Origin: Bacteroidales bacterium CF
Lineage (GTDB): Bacteria > Bacteroidota > Bacteroidia > Bacteroidales > UBA932
Assembly (NCBI GenBank): GCA_000473305.1
Contig: CP006772.1
Location: 558,001-622,000 of the forward strand
Length of the DNA stretch: 64,000 nucleotides
Reading direction: 5' to 3'
Shown here piece after piece: positions 8,525 through 15,282 of the stretch. The first letter of the stretch is position 1; the number at the start of each line of letters is the position of its first letter. A program made the translations under genes and the position numbers. Below the pieces are notes generated by a model. It saw only the letters and a program-made list of their open reading frames with translations, did not search any database and was not told the origin of the DNA.

Positions 8525-9598
8525 TTAGCTGTTTATTTTTTCAAATTCCTGCATACAAGCAACAAGTGCCGTTACACTCTCAACTGGGCAGGCATTGTAT
8601 ACCGATGCGCGGAAACCGCCAACCGAGCGGTGACCTTTTATACCAACCATGCCTCTCTCCTTTGCAAAAGCCATAAATGCCTCCTCTTTGTCTTTGTACT
8701 CTTCAGTCATCACAAAGCAGATGTTCATTAGAGAACGGTCCTCTTTGGCAGCAGTTCCGACAAACATTTTGTTTCTGTCAATCTCATTGTATAATAAAGC
8801 TGCTTTCTCTTTGTTGATTTTGTATATCTCATTCAAACCGCCAATGCCTTTGAGCCATTTTAATGTTTCAGTCATTACAAAAATTGAGAAAACAGGAGGA
8901 GTATTGAACATTGACTCTTCTTTGATGTGAGTTCTGTAATCCAGCATAGTAGGCAGATAGCGGGTAACTTTGCCTAAAATATCTTCTCTTATAATTGCGA
9001 AGGTTACTCCGGCAGGTCCGACATTTTTCTGCGCACCACCGTATATCATCGCATATTTACTTACATCCACGGGGCGGCTCATGATGTCCGAAGACATGTC
9101 AGCAACAAGATTTACAGGGCAATCCATATCCTCGTGGATCTCTGTGCCGTAAATAGTGTTGTTTGTTGTAATGTGGAAGTAATCAAGATCCTTTGGTATC
9201 TCGTAACCCTTTGGAATGTAGCTGAAATTCTTGTCTGCAGATGATGCCACAGCAAAAGCATTTCCAAGACCTTTAGCCTCTTTCAGCGCTTTTTTAGCCC
9301 AAACTCCGGTTTCAAGATAACCTGCCTTGTTCTCCAAAAGGTTCATTGCTACATAGAGGAACTGCAGGCTAGCTCCTCCGCCGAGGAAAAGAACATGGTA
9401 TCCTTCAGGGATGTTAAGTAGCTCTTTCCATAGTGCACGGCACTCTTCCATAGTTGCTTCCCACTCTTTTGAGCGGTGAGAAACCTCGATAACTGACATT
9501 CCTGTACCCTTGTAGTCGTTAAGGGCCTCAATTGCAGCCTTAAGAGCTGGCTTTGGCAGGACACACGGGCCTGCATTAAAGTTGTGAGCGACTTTCAT
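8525..9598 (-). CDS. serC: Phosphoserine aminotransferase
   Basis: A 357-residue class-V PLP aminotransferase converting phosphohydroxypyruvate plus glutamate to phosphoserine; it can also act in pyridoxine synthesis. It opens [11 protein letters not shown], the standard SerC N-terminus with the N-A-G-P motif. The PLP-binding lysine is K191 in [12 protein letters not shown]. Phosphate-binding residues HRSKEW (41-46) and GGGASLQF (73-80) are intact, and the chain ends with the [11 protein letters not shown] segment. It is the first gene of the serC-serA-DUF1015 unit. A -7-like element TATCTTTG lies about 50 bases upstream. Confidence 0.95.
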   Translation of the reverse strand: MKVAHNFNAGPCVLPKPALKAAIEALNDYKGTGMSVIEVSHRSKEWEATMEECRALWKELLNIPEGYHVLFLGGGASLQFLYVAMNLLENKAGYLETGVWAKKALKEAKGLGNAFAVASSADKNFSYIPKGYEIPKDLDYFHITTNNTIYGTEIHEDMDCPVNLVADMSSDIMSRPVDVSKYAMIYGGAQKNVGPAGVTFAIIREDILGKVTRYLPTMLDYRTHIKEESMFNTPPVFSIFVMTETLKWLKGIGGLNEIYKINKEKAALLYNEIDRNKMFVGTAAKEDRSLMNICFVMTEEYKDKEEAFMAFAKERGMVGIKGHRSVGGFRASVYNACPVESVTALVACMQEFEKINS

Positions 9599-9647
9599 GA
9601 TAATGCTATATGTTTTTTAATATGGTTTGTTGTTTTTAATTGTGATC

Positions 9648-9655
9648 CAAAGATA
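9648..9655 (-). promoter_or_regulatory. -7 promoter element for serC operon
   Basis: The minus strand reads TATCTTTG, an exact match to TAnnTTTG, giving a leader of about 45 bases before serC. I see no clear TTTG at the -33 distance, so the promoter may depend on an activator or the call may be wrong. Confidence 0.4.
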
Positions 9656-9685
9656 GACAAAAATTGAAAATCTGTAAGTAAAATG

Positions 9686-10150
9686 TTAAACATTGCTTAT
9701 AATCTTGATGTTTTTGTCGCTTGTTTCTTTTTCGCAATAATGACATAACAACCGGATCTCTCCATTTTCCCTAATCGTAGTGAACAATGTTTCAACAGGT
9801 TGGTGATTTGTTACGCAAACAGGATTCATACATTTAACGATTCCCCTTATTGTGGGCGGTACTGACAAAATCCTCTTTTCAACCACCTCAAAGTTGTGAA
9901 TGACGTTAATCTTGGCTTGAGGAGCTATAAGGGCAATTCTGTCAATGTCCTCATTCTTGAAAAAACGGTCTGCTATTTTAATTATAGCCTTCTTTCCAAG
10001 TAACTTACTGTCAAGATTGGTGCCGAATGTTATCTGATTTTCACTGTGTGACAGGCCTAAAATGTCAATGACCTTAAATAGTTGATCTGCCGGAATATGA
10101 TCAATTACAGTGCCCTCTTTTATCGCACTTACTTTTAAATGTTTTTCCAT
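9686..10150 (-). CDS. pyrI: Aspartate carbamoyltransferase regulatory chain
   Basis: A 154-residue regulatory subunit of aspartate transcarbamoylase. The N-terminal allosteric domain (about 1-100) contains the nucleotide-site segments VSAIKEGTVIDHI and LIAPQAKINVI. The zinc domain carries four cysteines, C107, C112, C136 and C139, in the C-x4-C and C-x2-C spacing needed to bind the catalytic chain. It is encoded nine bases after pyrB, so subunits are made from one mRNA. CTP inhibition and ATP activation, as in the E. coli holoenzyme, are expected from the family but not shown here. Confidence 0.95.
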   Translation of the reverse strand: MEKHLKVSAIKEGTVIDHIPADQLFKVIDILGLSHSENQITFGTNLDSKLLGKKAIIKIADRFFKNEDIDRIALIAPQAKINVIHNFEVVEKRILSVPPTIRGIVKCMNPVCVTNHQPVETLFTTIRENGEIRLLCHYCEKETSDKNIKIISNV

Positions 10151-10159
10151 AATGTGGGA

Positions 10160-11065
10160 TTATTTTTCTCCTAAAAGTTTGGCTATAATAGCCATTCTGG
10201 TGTAAACACCGTTTCTGGCCTGTTCAAAATAGTAAGCATGGTTACTGTCATCCACGTCGTATGAAATTTCGTTTACTCTTGGCAGTGGGTGGAGTATCTT
10301 CATGCCGGGCTTAGTCCCTTCAAGCATGGCTGCACTCAGGCTGTATACATTTTTCACTCTTTCATATTCAATAGGATCAGTAAACCTCTCTCTCTGAACT
10401 CTTGTCATGTAAATAATGTCTGCATCACTGAAGCCATCGGTAAGACCATCAGTCTCTCTAAACGGTATGCCTCTCTCTCTCAGGAAAATTTTATATTCTT
10501 CCGGCAGTTTGAGTTCTTCGGGAGCAGTAAATGTAAAGGATGGGGAGAAGTGTGACATGGCTTGAAGCAGTGAATGGACAGTCCTCCCGTATTTAAGATC
10601 TCCTACAATGTCAATTTTCATATTGTACAGAGTCCCTTGTGTCTTTTGAATAGAGTAGAGGTCCAGCAGCGTCTGTGACGGGTGCTGGTTTGCTCCGTCA
10701 CCGGCGTTGATCACAGGTACCCTTGATACCTCTGAGGCATATCTGGCACTACCCTCAAGAGGGTGCCTCATCACTATCAGGTCTGCATAGTTGGAAACCA
10801 TCTTAATGGTATCTTTGATGGTCTCTCCTTTGGAAACACTTGTGTTGTCAGCATCTGAAAAGCCAATAACCCTGGCTCCTAGCCTGTTTGCGGCAGTCTC
10901 AAAGCTGAGACGGGTCCTGGTTGACGGCTCGAAAAAGATGCTGGCAATCACCTTATCGTGAAATATAGGTTGCGATGGGTTTTTCTCAAACTCCGCAGCC
11001 ATCCTGAGAACATCCAGCATATCTTCTTTGGTGAAGTCGTGGATTGAAATAAGATGTCTTGGCAT
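10160..11065 (-). CDS. pyrB: Aspartate carbamoyltransferase catalytic chain
   Basis: A 301-residue catalytic subunit that makes N-carbamoylaspartate from carbamoyl phosphate and aspartate in pyrimidine synthesis. The carbamoyl-phosphate loop FFEPSTRTR (STRTR at 48-52) is intact, as are [12 protein letters not shown], the active-site [18 protein letters not shown] and the late HPLPRVNEI. Length is normal for the family. It follows yigZ by 22 bases and is directly followed by pyrI. No leader-peptide attenuator or PyrR-type hairpin is obvious in the short upstream gap. Confidence 0.95.
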   Translation of the reverse strand: MPRHLISIHDFTKEDMLDVLRMAAEFEKNPSQPIFHDKVIASIFFEPSTRTRLSFETAANRLGARVIGFSDADNTSVSKGETIKDTIKMVSNYADLIVMRHPLEGSARYASEVSRVPVINAGDGANQHPSQTLLDLYSIQKTQGTLYNMKIDIVGDLKYGRTVHSLLQAMSHFSPSFTFTAPEELKLPEEYKIFLRERGIPFRETDGLTDGFSDADIIYMTRVQRERFTDPIEYERVKNVYSLSAAMLEGTKPGMKILHPLPRVNEISYDVDDSNHAYYFEQARNGVYTRMAIIAKLLGEK

Positions 11066-11087
11066 ATTTTGTATTTATTTTGTTAGA

Positions 11088-11702
11088 TTAGTTACAAAGT
11101 TGTATTGTCGCATTATAATCTGTCATAGTGTCGCAGAATCTGGAGAGGTTTCCCTCCCGTATCCTCAATTTGACCTGACAGAGATTATCGAACTGTTGTT
11201 CAATGATTTCGGCCTGTAAATCCCTTATTATTCTCATGATATCGTTCATCTGGATATAATCGAAGGAGATTACAAGTAACCGCATTAAAGTCTTGTCAAT
11301 TATTTCGCTATTGGTAATTGCATCTGCTGCTGCACTCCGGTAGGCCCTAATCAGCCCCGGAACACCAAGCTTTGTACCGCCGAAATACCTTACTACCACA
11401 ATCAGGACATCGCTAAGCTCATTTGAGAGGAGCTGCCCCAGAATTGGCTTGCCTCCGGTCGAGGATGGCTCACCATCATCATTCGCTCTCCAGATTTCGC
11501 CGTTCCTGCCTATTCTGTATGCATAACAATGATGTCTGGCATCAAAGTATCTCTTGCGTATTGAAGCGAGTATATCTTTTATTTCATCTTCCGAATTGAT
11601 AGGATATGCAAAAGAAAGGAATTTACTGCCAAGTTCCTTGTAGATACCGGTAGAGGGCTTAGATATTGATTTAAAAGTATCTATGGCCGAAAATTCACTC
11701 AT
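11088..11702 (-). CDS. YigZ/IMPACT family protein
   Basis: A 204-residue protein with the UPF0029/IMPACT N-terminal domain: KFLSFAYPINSEDEI then HHCYAYRIG and the signature DDGEPSSTGGKPIL (about 75-88), followed by VVVRYFGGTKLGVPGLIRAYR. A DUF1949-type ferredoxin-like domain occupies the C-terminus. The eukaryotic relative IMPACT modulates Gcn2; the bacterial function is unresolved, with ribosome- or translation-linked roles suggested. Start ATG is 53 bases from the divergent acyl-CoA reductase gene, and the two share an overlapping promoter region. It is probably co-transcribed with pyrB and pyrI. Confidence 0.88.
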   Translation of the reverse strand: MSEFSAIDTFKSISKPSTGIYKELGSKFLSFAYPINSEDEIKDILASIRKRYFDARHHCYAYRIGRNGEIWRANDDGEPSSTGGKPILGQLLSNELSDVLIVVVRYFGGTKLGVPGLIRAYRSAAADAITNSEIIDKTLMRLLVISFDYIQMNDIMRIIRDLQAEIIEQQFDNLCQVKLRIREGNLSRFCDTMTDYNATIQLCN

Positions 11703-11718
11703 ACGGACTGACTTTGCA

Positions 11719-11750
11719 TTTGGTAAAAATAGCCCCTTTTACTAAATTTG
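11719..11750 (+). promoter_or_regulatory. Promoter of the LuxC-type gene, leaderless geometry
   Basis: TTTG (11719-11722), 20 bases, then TAAATTTG (11743-11750) fit the Bacteroidota consensus exactly. Four bases (CCAA) separate the -7 element from the ATG at 11755, so the transcript should have essentially no 5' untranslated region. Confidence 0.6.
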
Positions 11751-11755
11751 CCAAA
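11724..11755 (-). promoter_or_regulatory. Promoter of yigZ-pyrB-pyrI
   Basis: On the minus strand TTTG (11755-11752) is followed after 20 bases by TATTTTTA (11731-11724), one mismatch from TAnnTTTG. It overlaps the divergent promoter almost completely, so the two cannot be occupied by polymerase at once. Confidence 0.5.
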
Positions 11756-12780
11756 TGTATAATAAAGTTTTTACAGACGATTTTTCTGCGTTGGGTGCTC
11801 AATTAACGGAAATATTGAGTGATATGTCCGGGGAGAGCCCCTTGAAAAGTGTAATTGAGCTTTCATACAGGGAGAACTCTCTGTTTACACCTAATATGCA
11901 GATATATTCGATATTATCTATATGCAGGGAGTTTCTTGACAGAAGAGTGATTGAAGAGTGGCTCAGCCCATACAGATATAAGATTGAAGAGCGTGATAAA
12001 ACTCTCCTGATTGTAATGGCCGGAAACATACCAATGGTCGGGTTTCATGATCTTCTGGCAACACTGGCCTGCGGATTTAAGGCTAATGTAAAGCTTTCAT
12101 CTAAAGACCGATACTGGATTCCTCTTCTGTATGAAATGCTTTCAGATATTAATTCTTATTGGAGAGAGCGAATTTCCTTCACAGAGACTCTGCCGGAGAA
12201 TGCTGATATTGTGATAGCTTCCGGTTCAGATATGACTTCTAGCTTTCTCAAGTCAAAATATTCCTCATCACATACATTAATCCGAGGAAGCAGACACAGC
12301 CTTGCTTTGCTTAAGGGCAATGAAAACCCTGGTGAGCTTGAGGCTCTTGCGAAGGATCTGTTTCTGTATTATGGGTTAGGGTGCAGAAGTGTAAGTTCTC
12401 TGCTGGTTCCGGCCGGTTATGATTTCACTGTTTTGCTGGAAGCGTGCGATTCAATGAAAAGTGAGGTGGTGTCGGAAGATTATATCTCTTCTTACAAATA
12501 TCAGAAGGCGATATGCACAATGTCATCAAATGAGTTCATTGACGGTGGTTTTTTCATTATGGTAAAATGCGGAAGCACCCCTCCGCCTCCGGGAGTAATT
12601 AATATTCTGGAGTATGATAGTTTGGAGGAGGCAGGATCTTACATTGAAGAGCATCTCGATAAGCTGCAATGTGTTGTGAATTATAAGGACGGTATCGCAT
12701 TCGGAAACACTCAGAATCCGGCGATAGACCAATATGCTGACGGAATAAATACATTAGATTTTTTACTCCAATTTGTTTAA
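11755..12780 (+). CDS. LuxC-type acyl-CoA reductase
   Basis: A 341-residue protein of the LuxC acyl-CoA reductase family, which uses NADPH to reduce acyl-thioesters to aldehydes through an acyl-cysteine. Visible family features are the nucleotide-binding-like stretch LIVMAGNIPMVGFHDLLATL, KANVKLSSKDRYWIPLL, and the candidate catalytic cysteine in YYGLGCRSVSSLLVP. It is clearly shorter than LuxC of luminous bacteria (about 480 residues), as is usual for the Bacteroidota version. No luxD, luxE or luciferase genes are near, so bioluminescence is not implied. The partner pathway is unknown. The next start is 23 bases downstream. Confidence 0.75.
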   Translation: MYNKVFTDDFSALGAQLTEILSDMSGESPLKSVIELSYRENSLFTPNMQIYSILSICREFLDRRVIEEWLSPYRYKIEERDKTLLIVMAGNIPMVGFHDLLATLACGFKANVKLSSKDRYWIPLLYEMLSDINSYWRERISFTETLPENADIVIASGSDMTSSFLKSKYSSSHTLIRGSRHSLALLKGNENPGELEALAKDLFLYYGLGCRSVSSLLVPAGYDFTVLLEACDSMKSEVVSEDYISSYKYQKAICTMSSNEFIDGGFFIMVKCGSTPPPPGVINILEYDSLEEAGSYIEEHLDKLQCVVNYKDGIAFGNTQNPAIDQYADGINTLDFLLQFV

Positions 12781-12803
12781 CTTTGTATAAACAATTCTTA
12801 ACT

Positions 12804-13271
12804 ATGGTTTATAAGTTCAAAGCCTCAATTGCAGGAAACAAGATCTTTATGAGGGAGTACGAGATACGTGGCAGCATGTCGCTCTATTCTCTGCATCTTT
12901 TTTTGCAGAATGATCTGGGTTTTGCACCTGATCAGATGGTGGTCTTCAGGGGTCTGAACAATACGGACAAGGTCAAGGGAGAGTATGGTCTCTTTGATCT
13001 TGGTGACGGAGCCATGGATTCAATATCTCTGGAAAAAGTCATCGGCAAGGGTGAGGTCAAACTTCAGTATGTATATGATATATATAAGGATAAAGCAATT
13101 ATTCTTGAGTTGCTTTCTACTGAAGAGGAGTCACCGAGACGCTCATATCCCAGATTGGTGGCGGAGAAGGGCAGGAATCCGGAGCAGTTCTCAGATAATT
13201 ACGATGATTTCGAACAGATGATAGAGATGAATGACTCAGAGGATCTCTATCAGGAAGATTCAGATGAGTAA
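12804..13271 (+). CDS. pRiA4b ORF-3-like (IS1096 passenger-type) protein
   Basis: A 155-residue acidic protein. The start is taken at the ATG, MVYKFKASIAGNK; an in-frame TTG at 12783 would add seven residues without family support. The opening strands (KFKASIAGNKIFMREYEIRGSMSLYSLHLFLQNDLGF) and the later VKLQYVYDIYKD match the pRiA4b ORF-3-like fold, a small domain often annotated as IS1096 passenger TnpR-family protein. The tail from about residue 125 is strongly acidic (FEQMIEMNDSEDLYQEDSDE). No transposase or inverted repeats are near, so it is a stable chromosomal gene here. It overlaps miaA by eight bases. Function unknown. Confidence 0.65.
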   Translation: MVYKFKASIAGNKIFMREYEIRGSMSLYSLHLFLQNDLGFAPDQMVVFRGLNNTDKVKGEYGLFDLGDGAMDSISLEKVIGKGEVKLQYVYDIYKDKAIILELLSTEEESPRRSYPRLVAEKGRNPEQFSDNYDDFEQMIEMNDSEDLYQEDSDE

Positions 13272-14139
13272 AAAACGTCTTGTTGTAGTGGTTGGCCCGA
13301 CGGCAGCCGGAAAGACAGATTATGCAATATCACTGGCACTCTCTCTCGGCTCACCTGTAATATCATGCGATTCAAGGCAGATATATAAAGAACTTAGGAT
13401 TGGAACGGCTCCTCCCACAAAGGAACAATTGGATCTCGTAAAACACTACTTTATATTTTCCCACTCTGTTCATGATGATTATACTGCAGGTCAGTATGAG
13501 GTTGACGCAATGGGGCTTATTACACGGTTGTTTGAAACCCATGATGACCTTGTAATGGCCGGAGGAAGCGGACTTTATGTTGATGCCCTGTGCAAGGGGA
13601 TGGATGATTTCCCAAAGAGTGACCCTGAATTGAGGGAGTTACTTTCAAATCGTTTGAAAACAGAGGGGCTCAGCTCACTCAGGGATGAACTAAAATTTTT
13701 GGACAAAGAGAGTTATGACCAGATAGATATTCTCAATCCTCAAAGAGTCCTGAGAGCACTTGAGGTTACTTTACAGACAGGAATGAAATTCTCTTCTTTC
13801 AAGAGCAACACTGAAAAGAAGAGGGACTTTATAATTGAAAAGGTCTATATTGACCGGCCAAGAGAGGAGTTGTATGAAAGGATCAATAAAAGGGTGGACG
13901 CAATGATGAATGACGGACTCCTGGAAGAGGTGAGGGGACTTTATCAGTTCAGGAACCGTCCGGCCCTAAAAACGGTCGGATACTCTGAACTGTTTGAATA
14001 TATTGATGGTAAATGCTCCTTAGTTGAGGCAGTTGAGTTGATAAAGAGGAACACAAGGCGTTACGCCAAAAGGCAGATTACCTGGTGGAGAAGGGAGGGT
14101 TTAGTTCCTCCTGCCTCAAAAAAAAAGCTGCCAAAATAG
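13264..14139 (+). CDS. miaA: tRNA dimethylallyltransferase
   Basis: A 291-residue MiaA that adds a dimethylallyl group to A37 of tRNAs reading UNN codons. It shows the P-loop VVVGPTAAGKTDYA (residues about 8-21), the catalytic SCDSRQIYKEL, GTAPPTKEQ, MAGGSGLYVDAL and the tRNA-contacting LKTVGYSELFEYIDG plus KRNTRRYAKRQITWWR. The start chosen is the ATG that overlaps the previous stop (ATGAGTAA); an upstream in-frame ATG at 13231 lies inside the previous gene and is unlikely. Its last codons form part of a terminator hairpin. Confidence 0.95.
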   Translation: MSKKRLVVVVGPTAAGKTDYAISLALSLGSPVISCDSRQIYKELRIGTAPPTKEQLDLVKHYFIFSHSVHDDYTAGQYEVDAMGLITRLFETHDDLVMAGGSGLYVDALCKGMDDFPKSDPELRELLSNRLKTEGLSSLRDELKFLDKESYDQIDILNPQRVLRALEVTLQTGMKFSSFKSNTEKKRDFIIEKVYIDRPREELYERINKRVDAMMNDGLLEEVRGLYQFRNRPALKTVGYSELFEYIDGKCSLVEAVELIKRNTRRYAKRQITWWRREGLVPPASKKKLPK

Positions 14140-14155
14140 ATTTGACAGCTTTTTC
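14118..14155. terminator. Bidirectional terminator overlapping the miaA 3' end
   Basis: Arms AAAAAGCTG (14122-14130) and CAGCTTTTT (14146-14154) pair, extended inside by CAAA/TTTG around a C-A mismatch. The left arm and the miaA stop codon lie within the structure, so the Lys-Lys-Lys-Leu-Pro-Lys C-terminus of MiaA is encoded by terminator bases. It also faces the convergent DUF3127 gene. Confidence 0.75.
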
Positions 14156-14175
14156 ATTTTTATATCCAGTCTGAT

Positions 14176-14538
14176 TTAGAATGGAAGATCATCGGCTTCT
14201 TCAGCATTAAATCCCACACCCATATCAGTTTCAGAAATATTCTGGGCAGGTGTGTTATCTCCTGCACCCTTCTCAATCCTCCATGCACGAACATCTGTAT
14301 ACCATCTTTGGTTGTACTCCCTGGACTCTATATTTACAGAAACCTTAAGAATATCCCCCTCAGAGAAACGGGCCAGATCCGATACGCTTTCCGCACCCCA
14401 GACATTCATACAGATTTTTTTAGAGTATGTCTCCTGAGTTTCAATAATGAACTCCTGTTTTTTCCATTCTCCTCTGGCTGAGGAGCCGGATTGTACAGGA
14501 AGCTTCTTTAAAAGCTTGCCAATGATTTCAATTGCCAT
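14176..14538 (-). CDS. DUF3127 protein, SSB-like OB fold
   Basis: A 120-residue protein of the DUF3127 family. The body resembles an OB fold: IEIIGKLLKKLPVQSG, WKKQEFIIETQE, GDILKVSVNIESREYNQRWYTDVRAWRIE (the last part very like strands of single-stranded DNA-binding protein). After a flexible linker it ends EEADDLPF, strikingly like the acidic C-terminal tip of SSB (DDDIPF) that recruits repair proteins. This suggests a nucleic-acid-binding protein that contacts SSB partners, which is inference. It follows the FKBP lipoprotein gene by six bases and ends before the miaA terminator. Confidence 0.8.
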   Translation of the reverse strand: MAIEIIGKLLKKLPVQSGSSARGEWKKQEFIIETQETYSKKICMNVWGAESVSDLARFSEGDILKVSVNIESREYNQRWYTDVRAWRIEKGAGDNTPAQNISETDMGVGFNAEEADDLPF

Positions 14539-14544
14539 ATCTGA

Positions 14545-15273
14545 TTATTTTGCAGGAACAGCGGCAGCAACAGGTTTGCCTGCAGATACCTTAAGAAGTT
14601 CTACTGTGAATATGAGTGTTGAGTTAGGACCTATTTGCGGACCTGCCTGCTGTGCACCGTAAGCGAGTTCAGAAGGGATGAAAAGTTTGATCTTACCACC
14701 TTCTCCAATTAACTGAATACCTTCGATCCAACCTTTGATAACTCCGTTAAGAGGGAATTTAACAGGTTCGCCTCTTTTGTATGAAGAGTCAAATTCAGTA
14801 CCATCAAGAAGAGTACCTGCATAGTTAACCTCAACAGTGTCAATTTCGGTAGGTTTTACAGCTGAACCCGGGTTAACGATTATGTACTGAAGACCAGATG
14901 CTGTTGTTACAACGCTGTCCTTTGTGCCGTTAGCTTTAAGGAACTCTTCACCTTTTGCCTTGTTCTCAGCACCAATTAACTCTTGTCTCTTGGCAGCATA
15001 AGCCTGGATAACCTCATTTGCTTTCATGGCATCCATTTTAAGGCTGTCACCGTTAAGAACGGCAGCAAGAGCTTTGTTAACCTCTTTAAGATTCAATTCA
15101 CCGAAGTTTGCCTGTTTAACCATTGATCCCAGAGATACGCCGATTGCATAACTTGCAGAGTCAATAGTGGCCTGAGACATACCTGTAGCAGCAGAATCAC
15201 CCTGTTTCTTGCCACATGAGACAGACATCAGAGCTGCGAGAGCAATGATAGATAGAAATTTAATTGTTTTCAT
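14545..15273 (-). CDS. FKBP-type peptidyl-prolyl isomerase lipoprotein
   Basis: A 242-residue protein with a signal sequence ending in a lipobox-like MSVSC (Cys about 20), so an envelope lipoprotein. An FKBP-N helical dimerisation region (about 30-125) precedes the FKBP catalytic domain, which shows VEVNYAGTLLDGTEFDSSY, VIKGWIEGIQLIGEGGKIKLFIPSELAYG and LIFTVELLKV, including the conserved Tyr, Asp, Phe, Trp and Ile ligand-pocket residues. It resembles Mip/FkpA proteins that aid folding of exported proteins. The gene is nine bases from nhaA and six from the DUF3127 gene, so probably part of one operon. Confidence 0.9.
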   Translation of the reverse strand: MKTIKFLSIIALAALMSVSCGKKQGDSAATGMSQATIDSASYAIGVSLGSMVKQANFGELNLKEVNKALAAVLNGDSLKMDAMKANEVIQAYAAKRQELIGAENKAKGEEFLKANGTKDSVVTTASGLQYIIVNPGSAVKPTEIDTVEVNYAGTLLDGTEFDSSYKRGEPVKFPLNGVIKGWIEGIQLIGEGGKIKLFIPSELAYGAQQAGPQIGPNSTLIFTVELLKVSAGKPVAAAVPAK

Positions 15274-15282
15274 TTTTTGTAT

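Noticed and set aside
11755-12780. Bioluminescence (lux) locus
   Set aside because: Only a LuxC-type reductase is present; no luxA, B, D or E.
12783-12804. TTG start for the pRiA4b-like gene, and similar TTG starts for the acyl-CoA ligase, nhaA, asnS, exbB, tatD and truB
   Set aside because: In each case an in-frame ATG just downstream gives the better family N-terminus, often overlapping the previous stop.
12804-13271. Mobile element, because the family is named after an IS1096 passenger gene
   Set aside because: No transposase, inverted repeats or target duplication; the gene is embedded in an operon.
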